64,000 bases of DNA from Psococerastis gibbosa. Taxonomy: Eukaryota > Arthropoda > Insecta > Psocodea > Psocidae. Positions 23,159-35,100 of this stretch are shown here, piece after piece. Position numbers and translations under genes: made by a program. The stretch's first letter is position 1. Each line of letters starts with the position of its first letter. Where the stretch lies: positions 12,016,151 to 12,080,150 of the forward strand of contig OZ020492.1 in NCBI GenBank assembly GCA_963971405.1, in the 5' to 3' direction. The notes under the pieces were generated by a model. It had not been told where the DNA came from. It saw only the letters and a list, made by a program, of their open reading frames with translations, and did no database searches.

Positions 23159-26100
23159 ATTGGTCAATCGCATACAAACAATTGAATGAATGTATCCGAT
23201 TGACCTCTCCAGTCGCCTCTGTACGTTATAAACTGTGTTTAGTTACGACACGTCTCCGATCGCATGGCGTGTAGGGACTCGCACAAGTGAAAGCATGTTA
23301 CCACCTGGCCATTGAAGTCGATAAATCAGTCAGTTTCTATTTTTCTTATAATTTGCGACGTAAGCAATGATTATTTGGTCAGTGGAAGCTGTAGAGGACT
23401 CGTTCATATACACAATATCAAAGTGATATAATTAGAAAGGCTTTCACGGCTGGAGTTACTTGATGAATAAGTAGAATCCGGTTGCTGCTGAGCCTCCGAG
23501 ATACAATCTTAGAAGTCTACGCAGATCCACTGAAGATGTTGACCGCGGATATTGCCAAAACGTTTAGAAGTACGCTTTCAGAACGACCACGGCCTATCAT
23601 CCCGGACTATACTTCTGCGTCACGTAACTCCGGCCGTGAAAGTCTTTGTAATTATACAACCCTATAGGTGTCTTACTAACGCCTGGACCCTCAGCGGGTT
23701 AGGAATTTAGATAGTATGTGCAATGTATCAAGTATCTATTCTTGTAACATATTTTTTAGTACTAAATATAAATTCCCAAGGTATTAGTCAATAGCGTTTA
23801 TCCACTAGATATTTTTCCAGTGTGTACATCGTAACATGTAAATTTTTCTGTTATCCGAATGAGTCCCCATTTGGCGCCGCTGCTGATGATATGCTATGTG
23901 ATTTAAACGCTAAATACTAGCTACAGGCTAGTTAACAGGTTCCGGTTGCCATAATATTGTCATTATGTGTATTGCCTTGCAACATCCTGTTGTTTGTTTT
24001 GTGATTCATTTTCAATAATTGTGGTAAACAAGGCGCAACTGTGAATCTGCGATTGTCCACGGCTGCTTCATAAATGCCTCATTCATGACCGCATGACGGC
24101 GAGAGACAATCCAAATTCGTGAACGAAATGTGGAACGCTGGTCAGTTAGGACCCCCAGGCTCCACAGTCGGACCTTTTCCATTATCGTCCGACACCGCTA
24201 TTTTCCGGTTTTCCTTAAGAGGACATGCTACGTAAAAAAATGAGCACCCCAAAATTTGTTGTTTTTATTGACTTTTTATTTTTTATTTAATTAACAAAGC
24301 AAGTCATTAAAAATTTGGCTCATGGAAGTTGTAGAAGACTGCTTCATGCATCATGTAATAGTAAATATTAAATTTTTGGTACCTTAGTTCTTTCATAAAT
24401 ACCAGAACGGACTAAAATTATGCGTATTCTGGGATTTTTGGAAGAACTACATAACCGAAAAGTAAAAATACCTGATTATATAATGTGCGAAGTAGTCTTC
24501 TACAACTTCCATGAGCCAAATCTTTAATGACTTGCTTTGTTAATTTAATAAAAAATAAAAAGTCCATAAAAACAACAAATTTTGGGGTGCTCATTTTCTA
24601 CGTAGCATGTCCTCTTAATATGCAAAGAAAAACAGTATTGCAAGCTTGTACAATGTTTTTATTTAAATGTATTTATATTATTTAAAAAAAACCTAATAAA
24701 TAATATCCGAAATTCACGGGGTCTTTGGCATTTGTCAAGGGACCAATAGGCCTAGGTCCGTATTCCTTCAGAATATAATTATTATTATTATTGTTCCCAT
24801 ACAGATGGATCTAAGGTTCCCTTTTGGGTTAGGTGGGCCCAGGTCAAGAGTAAAATTGTTCCTTTTACGTTATCAAAATCTTCAGTCTCTTTAAACTGTG
24901 CCATTTCTGGTTAAATTGGGATGGGACCTTAAGTGCTTCCACATGACTGTGATATAGTGCCCTATATGTTGCACCGTATGGACTAAAAATTTATCTTGGA
25001 AGTGGCGTGACTGTGACTTCTGTGAATGTTCAGGGTGACTCAGCCGATGCTATGCTGTTAATCCATTAATGCCACTAATGGTGAAAACGTGTGTGAAAAT
25101 TGCTTAATCTTGAGATAATTTATGCCGGGTCCATTACCATTATGTTGAGAGATGCTTTCACTCGACCGCTTGATATTACATTAATAACTTCAATAATATT
25201 CCAGATCGTTGCTCCTCTGATACTTTGAGTCTCTAGTAGAGCCTATACCACGACGTGGGAGATAGGTACATAGCTACAACGCATCGATGCATGAATGAAT
25301 GAATGAATGAATATATTTTAGTACGATACAATGAGACAGTATACAATATAACAACAATTTATAAAAATCAAGCCACTGGGCAAATGCCCGAGTGTGGCCT
25401 ACATCCGTTAACACAACGAAATAATCAGTAAAAGTTTGCTAGCTAGGCTACAATAGAATAGGTATACTCATGTTTAATTTTGTTTTTCGCACGTATAGTA
25501 GCATTGTATACAACTGTATATTGTTATAAATTGACTTAACAAAGTATCAAATGTCAAAAACATCACGCTCTTTAACGACTTTAACATAATTAGATATTTC
25601 CTCTTTTATTATATATGGACTTCCAGAACTTCGGCATATCAATGGAAGGGCATTAAAATGTTTTACACCAATGAATAACGCTGATCTCATGAACAGTTTA
25701 GAATTAGGATGTGGGACCTTAGCTAGCAGCATTGTGTAGTGGGAATAAAAACCAACTTCTTCCTCTCGTTCTTTAGTCCCGATATATCGATTGGTTTGCA
25801 GCAAATTTTTCAACCCTCTCCATTCATCTCAGTCCTGGGCCTCTCTCTCTAGTTCCAAGTGGTTTCCGTATTTCAGATCTTACGTGAGGCCTTCTGCGTA
25901 AGCCATCCTTGGGCCCGTATTACACTGTAAAACATTTTATAAAACATATTTTATAAAATATTTGAAGAATGGGTTTTTTATAAAAGAAAGTTTCAACAGT
26001 CCAACTGAACTTCGCCATTTTGGAATCTTCTTCAAATTCTTTTATAAAATGTAATGCCAAAATGGTATTAAAGAAATTTTATAAAAGAAATGTTTTATAA

Positions 26101-29100
26101 AATATGGCCTATTACACTATGAAAGATCTTTGTGAAATAACTTTTATAAAATATCTTTAAAAAAATGTTTTACAGTGTAATACGGGCCTTTAATTAGTCA
26201 GTCACTAGCCTGTTCCACCTTCTTCTCCATTTAAGCTAGGCCGCTCTCGTGAGTTCCAAGTAGGTCCCGCATTCGAAAATATTCTAGAGGTCTTCAATTC
26301 TTGGCAGGCCCCTCGCATTAGTGTCCTCGATGAAGTCTTCTTTTATGGTGTTTGGAAGCCCTTTATGTCTGATTAGGTGACTCATACAGTTGGCTATTCT
26401 CACGGGTACGGTGGCAATTAGAGACCTTCCTTCGTTTACCTTTGAAGCACCTCTTCGATTGTTATGCGATCTATTCATGATGGCCGTTTACATGTCAAAA
26501 TGTGCGGTATTCTACGTATTTCTTTCAATAACATTCATACAGTTCGAGACAAATACAATGAGGCAGAATATATGGTACGATACACTCAGGCCCTAACCAG
26601 GATGTTTTCGGTGGCAGAGGAGGGGGTTGCCATCATATAGTATGTTGTAAAAGTTAGCACGTCTGCTGGAAAGTTCAATAATTCTATCTAGTTCCAATTT
26701 CCAACAACTGAGCTGTTTTATTTTCTTACTTTAATTACTTTACAGGTTGGGAACCCCTGGCTTATACGATAATAATAAAAATAACAATAAATTCTCTATT
26801 GAAAAGATTATAAATATAGATACGAACTTTACATGCTCAGAAAATCTAGTTGGTGTGGAACTCAATCGTTCGAGGAAAGCTATAGTCTTATCCACTAGAC
26901 CGCTTTTCGGGATTTGGGTCGTTGACCGTTGCCATCCGAAGAAGATGTTCTCTGCAACTCTTTAAGTTGATAATGGCTGCCTAACGTGCCTAGGTGCCTG
27001 CGATTGCTATGTCCAACCACCCGTGCCGCGAGGAACTTCCTTTTATTGTCGTACCATGGCATCGTACGTACTTTCCCTATATTTAAGTCCGCGTAATCGC
27101 CTGTACATAAAACACATCCTTAACGTATCAAAGCATGTGTAACCACGGAGAATAATCAAGGAAATTCACTTCGCTGCGATGTAATTTTGATATTTCAATT
27201 ATTATGTGAATCAGAACGAAGATTGTGGATATGCTGAATTGAAGACAGCTACCATAGTCGATAAAGCCCGGGAAAGACGACTGTCATGGCGTCGAAAGAA
27301 GGCAGTCACATGATAAAACATATCAAAGCTGAGGGAAAAAGCTGACGAGAACGGTAGAAGGTTCTGACGCCTGCGCTGAATTCCCCAAAATGACTGCAAT
27401 GAAAGGGGTAGACGGGTGGGGTGAATCACTTTGTATATTATATTATATTGGTGGTAATGCCGCAAACGTATAGCCTCGCGCGGCTTAAAAAAATTACATT
27501 AAATTATGATTATTACTAGGACCAGAGATTCCGGGCTAATGGGTCTATCTACAAGTGAACTACCAACTATTGTGAATAGCTGCAGTCGTTTTCTTAAATG
27601 ACACTATCTTTCGCAGATTTGATTTCGGAGGCTCAACAACTTGAACCATTACTTGAGGTTCATTCTGTTCAGTTGTTAGAAAGTACGCATAAAATTACAA
27701 AATACTTTTGATTAATTATCACTTCAATTCATCAATCATTTCAATCTCTTCTTTTTTATCTTCCTTGTTAGTGCCGCCTTCAGGGTATCAAGGGACACTC
27801 AATTCATTTATCTCTGTAATTCGCAATGAATTTAACTAAATAAAGAAATGGCAAAAAAATTCTCTTGGTAAGTTTGATTTCAGCAAGAAAATCACGCTGA
27901 TTGGTTGAACCGAATAAATTCTAATGCATGGTTTGGCAGGAAATAAGTCAAAATGCCGGCCTCCAATTAGACACCGCTATGGTGGGGGTAAATGTAAGAC
28001 CAGGTCTGAGATAGGTAACCCCTCAGTAGAACAAAAGAAACAGCACACAGGAAAAAGGTTCGTCTTAAAAGTGTACAGCTCGTAGGGAAGTGGAGCCCGA
28101 AATTTAATACTTTTTACTTTTTATTTAATTAACTAAGCATGTTATTAAAGATTTGGCTCATCAAAGTTGTAGAAGACTACTTCATGCATCATATAATATA
28201 AGGTATTTTTAGTTTGTAACTGCAAAGGCTTTCACGGCTGGAGTCAAATGAAGAACCAGTAGAATCCGGGCTGATGGGCCGTGTTCGAATTGAAAGTGAA
28301 CTTCCAAACGTTTCGTCAACATCTGCGGTCGACATCTTCAGTGGCGCTGCGTAGACTTCGAAGGTTGTACCTCGGTGGCTCCGTAGCGGGTGACTCAATT
28401 CGACCACGGCCCATCAGCCCGGATTCTACTGGTTCTTCATTATTTTTAGCTTTCCACATTGTAATTTTTTTTATGAAGTCGATTATACGTGAAAAGTTAT
28501 TATTTACAAAATATTTGCATCTTTATGAAAAAACTAAAATTTCGAAAATTAAAAATATCTTATCATATGATGCATGAAGTAATCTTCTATGCAACTTTGA
28601 TGAGCCAAATCTTTAATAACATGCTTATCTAATTAAATACAAAATAAAAAGTATTAAATTTCGGGCTGCCAATTTCCTACGGGCTGTACACTCTTAAATT
28701 GTGCCTTTTTCACTGTTTAATGTTCGCCTCGGACATGATCATCTTACGTTCGTCCCATTCTGTCCCAGTTTGATTCCAGCAAGAGAATCCTGCAGATTGG
28801 CTGACCCAGATAAATCCTAAGGCGCATATGCCACCGACCTGCTAGTGCTAAATACAAATACGGTGACGTGGTAGCAGACATTCAAGACTTAGGCGGGGTT
28901 TCCACCGACCTCGCATTGCAGAATGCAAATGACTTTGACGGAAATTAGAATTTTTCTTTTTATAGAAATTTATTAAAATGTTTGTACTTAACATATCCCA
29001 TGACGCCATGTTTTAATTTTTGTTTGTTTGTGATTTTACTGTATGATCATTGATCAATTTTAACTATGGCATTGAGGAAAACAAACATTTCCGTCAATGT

Positions 29101-32100
29101 CATTTGCATTCTGCAATGCGAGGTCGGTGGAAACCCCGCCTAAGTCTTGAATGTCTGCTACCACGTCACCGTATTTGTATTTAGCACTAGCAGATCGGTG
29201 GAATATGCGCCTACTGCATGGTTTGACAGGAAATAAGCCAAAATGGGGGCCTTCGATTAGATCCCCGACACTATGGTGGGTAAGAACCAATCCCTTTAGT
29301 GGGGGTAAAAAATTCAGAAATAGGTAACCCCTCAGTAGAACAAAAAAAATAACATATAGGAAAGTAATTCGTCTTAAGTTATGCCATTTTCACTGTTTAA
29401 TGTTCGTCTCGGACATGATCATCTTACGTTCGTCCCATTCTGTCCCAGTTTGATTACAGCAAGAGAATCCTGCGGATTGGTTGACCCAGATAAATCCTAA
29501 TGCATGGTTTGACAGGAAATAAGCCAAAATGGTGGCCTTCGATTAGATCCTAGACACTATGGTGGGTAAGAACCTAGCCCTTTAGTGGGGGTAAAAAATT
29601 CAGAAATAGGTAACCCCTCAGTAGAACAAAAAAAATAACATATAGGAAAGTAATTCGTCTTAAGTTATGTCATTTTCACTGTTTAATGTTCGTCTCGGGC
29701 ATGATCATCTTACGTTCGTCCCATTCTTCTTCTGCTTCTCACAGCCCTACAGCCCTTGTTAGACCTTTGTCTACTCAGTCCTCTCCTCATCAGGTATTAT
29801 ACCAACTCCCAACTCTCGGAAGTCAGTTTTTTATCTAATCAAATGTAATCCAGTGATTTCGTCGACGTCCCTGCTTTCTTTATACATTTTGTTCGGCATG
29901 TGGCCCCCTGCCATTCTTAAAACATGTCCCAGTCATCTTGTTGTTTCCAACGCCTGCTTTCAGCATTTCTGCTTTAAGCAACCCTGTCAGCCTGGCGGGG
30001 GTAGTGAGTCTGCTTGTTAACTTGAGGCACCTGAAGGGCAGACTCACCTCGGGGAGAATGGGAGTTGACTGACAGGGATCCCAGTCATGTTAGACGCCGC
30101 GCTTCCAGTACTACGGACTAGGAATTTTACAAGGAATAGCGTTATTATAACCTGCAACCTACATAGAGTTGTGCATGATGGGAGCAGCGCGTGTTTGTGG
30201 GTGTTTAGGAGATCCATTGATGTTGGCAAATGATGGTATAGCGAATGGCCCTGGCCACACTGGTCCGCCTACAGGAGGCGCATACCCATTTCCCATACAA
30301 GTTCCTCAGGAGTGGCTAACCTAAGTGGAAAAGAAGCGGACCTCGTTTTTTGACTCATATACCGGCATTTTTGAACAATTTGTATATTTTCATGCTTCTC
30401 ATGACTGACCTAGGTCAAAATTATGTGATTTTAGGGTTCTCAATTTATGGTTAAGAATGTACGCCCCGTAGGAAATTGGCAGCCCGAAATTTAATACTTC
30501 TTATTTTTATTTAATTAACCAAGCAAGCCGACTTCGATGGTCTGGTGGTAATGTGCTTGCACTTGTGAGAGTCTTTACACGCCATGCGATTGGAGACGTG
30601 TCGTAACTCAACACGGGTAGTAACCTACAGAGGCGACTGAAGAGGTCAATCGGATACATTCATTAAATTTTTTGTATGCGATCAACCTTTTTAAAAAAAA
30701 AGAGTTATTAAAGATTTGGCTCATTTAAGTAGTATAAGACTATATAATAATATATAATAGGGTATTTTCTGATTGTTTGCAAAGTAACCTTTTGATATTT
30801 ACAATAATTATTAACATCTAATGGACGGTTTCACTATTAAAGTATAAACTTAAAATATTCAATAATTAATTAATGTAAGACGAATATTCTTGGTCAAGTT
30901 GTCTTTTTAAGTAGCAAATTAAGCAAGGAAAACATCTCAGCGAGCACGTGACGTGAACGAAATTGATGACATTGTTACAATTATGATACATAACAAAATA
31001 GAATAAACAACAGATTTATCGGAGTTTCTTCAAACTTTGCTTCTTCCCATGTCTCATATGACTGTGGTGTGCGATTATACACATTTTGAGGTATCAGGAC
31101 CAATTTCATCTCTTTGGAAAAACTGTGACAGAAGAATTTTTTTCGATTATTTACTTGAAATTCATCTATATCACTGAAATACTATTGAATGTTGTGTATT
31201 TTATATTATAACAATAAATAATAAATTTATACTCGTAACCTTCAGGTTTTTTTCTCCTAGTTTCATGATTGAGGTACTATTCTTTGTCAGTACTTAATCT
31301 TGTTAGTTCTTTACCAATAAATGAATTAGTCTCATATTTCCAGCGGAAACCTTCCTCATAGCTGACTTTGTTGCTGAAGTATAAAGTACACTTCTTTGTC
31401 CCTCTATGATAAACAGACATGATGCATATGCAGGTGTCCTATCAGTACAAGTACATTTCTTTATCATTGCGTGCAACACAATGAATCATTTACCTAGGCT
31501 ACATCCTGCTGTTTTAGATTAGAGATAACGCTAATGCAAGGTATTTGTTATAAATGATGCGACGCACAACACAAAGCTACGTGTCTAGCCTTCCAATGAA
31601 TTTTTCGTTTATAGTTCATTTGCGAATTAAGAATACACCCGATAAAAAGCTACTAAAGAGCACTTCTTACTTTACCACAGTGGGACTTTAACCCTCCCGC
31701 GGGGTCGGTGGCGCTTTCCAGCTGGTTCTGCCTTACTTAGGCGGGTATTCCACATACGTCAATTGACGTGGTAGCAGAATTTTTAGTATGTCTTTAATGT
31801 CTGCTAAAACGTCATTTTTCAATTTTTCATTGACGATTGACGTATGTGGAATACCCGCCTAATGTTATAGCAGTCGTTTTTTTGTGCTTCTTTTTTGGTA
31901 ATAAGGGTTACCTACTGCTCCACTCGGGTATCTTCGTTTCTCTTCCTGTTCGTTAGTTTATGCCCCTGAGAGTAGTGCAACATTCGCATCTCCCCTGCAA
32001 TAAAATACTAAATAGCTTGGCGTGGCGAAGCATTGGTGGGTCTAATCCAGGGGTCTCGAACAACGTGGAAAAACGAAAGGAGGGTCTTTTTGAAGGGCCG

Positions 32101-35100
32101 TAATAATCTTCTTTAATATTGTGTTTCATATTATGACTACTGGTACCCCTCAATTATCAATTAGCAACCTAACCGTCCTAGCCTCCTCACATATTGAACA
32201 TTAAAATATTTTATTACTTTTTAAATAAAAATCAATGAATAGAAAATGGCTTGTGGGTACTTTGAGATTTCATGGCTTTTGAAAGTTCAATGAGATTTAG
32301 TTCATATCCTGTCGTATTTAACTTCAGGCACGACTCCAGGGTCTCGCCCTTTAGACAGTTTTGTAGTTAACTCTTCATTTTGTTTTCTGAATAAGACAGC
32401 TCACAAAGGTACATTTTTTTCGAACTGTTAGAAACGCCACATTCAAGGAGCAAAGGGCCGAGTATTTGTGACTCCTGGTTTCAAGGCCAGGATTTTTTTT
32501 CGGGGGGGGGGGGGGGTTCAGAAATTTCATAGGATATTACATAGTAGTTTATATTTTTCCTCTCAAAATCCGATTCTATCTAGTATGAAGCCATTTAATT
32601 TCGGGGGGGGGGGGGGTTGAACCCCCCTTGGCTACGGCCTTGTCTGGTTTAATCTCTAGGCTTGCAGACTTTGGGAATCCTCTTACTTGACCACTGCTCT
32701 CTTTGGAATGTTGTTGTTGTTGATACCAACAAAGTAGATCTAGTATCAAGCCATTTCATTTCGGGGGGGGGGGGGGGTTGTTGAACCCCCCCTCCTCCTT
32801 GGCTACGGCCTTGCCTGGTTTAATCTCTAGGCTTGCAGACTTAGAGAATCCTCTTACTTGACCACTGCTCTCTTTGGAATGTTGTTGTTGTAACCTACAA
32901 AGTAGATTTTTTTTTTTTTTTTAATTACACCATAGCACTAGGCTTCCGCCATCAGCTTCCTTGCAGCCCAATACAACACATAATCTGGTGAACCTCTGCT
33001 ACTGACAAGAGCCTGGCACGTCTTAAGATGATTTCCGTCCATCTCTTCCCGGGTGTCGCATAGAGGGCAGAAAGGCTCCGCTGCTACACCTATACGGTGG
33101 AGATGTTTCTGAAGGTAGTCATGACCCGTATAGTTAACCTAAATTCCGCAACTGACTTGTGTCTGGGTAGGTTCAAAGTAGATCTAGTATCAAGCCATTT
33201 AATTTCGGGGGGGTGGGGGGGGTTCAGAAATTTCATAGGATATTACATAGTAGTTTATATTTTTCCTCTCAAAATCCGATTCTATCTAGTATGAAGCCAT
33301 TTAATTTCGGGGGGGGGGGGGGTTTGAACCCCCCCTTGGCTACGGCCTTGTCTGGTTTAATCTCTAGGCTTGCAGACTTAGAGAATCCTCTTACTTGACC
33401 ACTGCTCTCTTTGGAATGTTGTTGTTGTTGTTGTAACCATCAAAGTAGATCTAGTATCAAGCCATTTAATTTTGGGGGGGGGGGGGGTTGAACCCCCCCT
33501 TGGCTACGGCCTTGCCTAGTTTAATCTCTAGGCTTGCAGAATCCTCTTACTTGACCACTGCTCTCTTTGGAATGCTGTTGTTGTTGTTGTTGTTGTTGTA
33601 ACCAACATACCTGGAAGACGTAAACCTTAGCCTTAGCCTTAGCATTAATGAGGCACAGTGCAGGTTAAACATTCCTTCACAATATTCTACAATATGAAGG
33701 ACAGATAATGTTTTGTTATTAAATAAAATGTTCGAGAGCGTCTGAATATAGAAGAAAATATGATTATTGTACATGAGCAGGCATCAGCTTGAAAATTGTA
33801 GCCTTATTTGTCATTTTCAGGAATTTTTAAATATTCGTCCGGCCGGGGCGAGTTCAGGAAATGGGTACGGGGCGACCCCTGACGCTCCGCACGCGGCACT
33901 AAGAGGGATGAGGAAGAAGAAGAAGTTAATTTTCTCCTACTAGCACTTACAGAAAAACGCTAGATGTCCTCGGAGGGCATGTAAAGCAGGCGGTCCCGGG
34001 CCTTCCTAGTTGGGTGTAAGAGAGGGCTTTATAGCCCTAACTCCGCTAGATTGGCTTAGTAATAGAAACAACAAAAAGTCCTTATTTATTTATATTTATA
34101 TACAGTTCTATATAAGTGAGATGGGACATTCGCTTTCCGGTCATAAAATTTTTTGGCGGAGACGTTAAAACGACGTTGCAAATGACCCCAGGATTTAAAA
34201 AAAAAAATGGCGAGCTCAAATGTCGCATCTCTCTTAAATACGTTGAGCTCTAGATGCAACATAGCCAGCAGCAGTATAGCGCAATGCTTGCATGGCTGAG
34301 TTAACATTTTGAATTGGATCAACGGGCATTGCTCTATTCATCGCAGTATGATTTGGCCCAACCATGTCGAATACACTAATAAACGGTACTTCCCAGCCAT
34401 TTCACGTACCTCACAACCTAATCCCGTCTTCTCATAACCTCAACTACCGAATATGGTTGATATGTTTTTAATCATCATCTTTGTAAAATCTCGGGGGCAA
34501 TCCTAATGTGCATCAGGTTAAGTTTTTAAGAAGACCAAGTCATGAAGCAAATGCAATTTCCGACTCGAGTATGGTAAGAATCATAAGTTGTGGTTAGCAT
34601 CGTGCTTATTGGCTACATGTGACGTGGTCTTGTTATAATTCCCCTTCGCCGCAAAGTAAGGCTGACGACTAGTGACCAGTCGCCTGGAGTAGCCATTTAG
34701 CACTTTAAAAAAACTTCAGCTTCACCGCGCTTTTCTCTTCCATTACTAATGATGCTTCATTTTGTTTTATTTTTACAACTCGCCCCTAGACGATAAAACC
34801 GATTATAATCCATTAATTAAATTATAAATCATAAAACATACAAAGGTTCTGGATAGCACAAACACACAAAACACAAACTTTTTGGTTGGGCGAACTTTCT
34901 CCTCACGAGTTCCTTCCTCTTTCTCTGTTGTATGAAACAAAAATAAGCCTTTTCACCTGTCGTCGTGAAATAACCCCCCCCCCCTCCCCATTTCCTGCAC
35001 AGCACTAATCCTTCCTCCATCCTGACCTAGTCTCCCCAGTGCAATCTCAAAACAAATAGTCAAAAGCAGCATTGTACTATAAACTTATTTATGTAAGTGA

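Larger units (their letters stand above)
27875..29740 (+). repeat. Tandem array of a ~300-bp unit, interrupted by MITEs
   Basis: Units carry 'gcatggtttgacaggaaata', 'ggtaacccctcagtagaaca', 'tgtttaatgttcgtctcgga' and 'gagaatcctg' in fixed order. Copies start near 27875 (diverged), 28698, 29215-29385 and 29500, and the last one breaks off at about 29725. Two younger units (29215-29500 and 29500-29730) are almost identical. The first is split by the MITE pair at 28069-28693, the second by the MITE at 28821-29211. No coding sequence is visible. Confidence 0.75.
32482..33605 (+). repeat. Cluster of repeated units: poly-G element + spacer + (GTT)n
   Basis: Four units share the order: poly-G element or its right half, then 'ggtttaatctctaggcttgc', 'cttgaccactgctctctttg', then (gtt)n and 'accaacaaagtagat'-like sequence. 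The units end near 32735, 32910, 33450 and 33602. They vary in how much poly-G element they keep. A LINE fragment (about 32910-33175) interrupts the second. This looks like local tandem duplication anchored on simple repeats. Confidence 0.7.

Noticed and set aside
28255..28295. Hammerhead-ribozyme-like core (ctgatg...gaaa) in family F
   Set aside because: The conserved CUGANGA is imperfect and stem II cannot be drawn with good pairing.
28189..28407. 72-residue minus-strand frame as a gene
   Set aside because: It lies wholly inside a family F element nested in a MITE; the same reading recurs at 23.5 kb in another copy.
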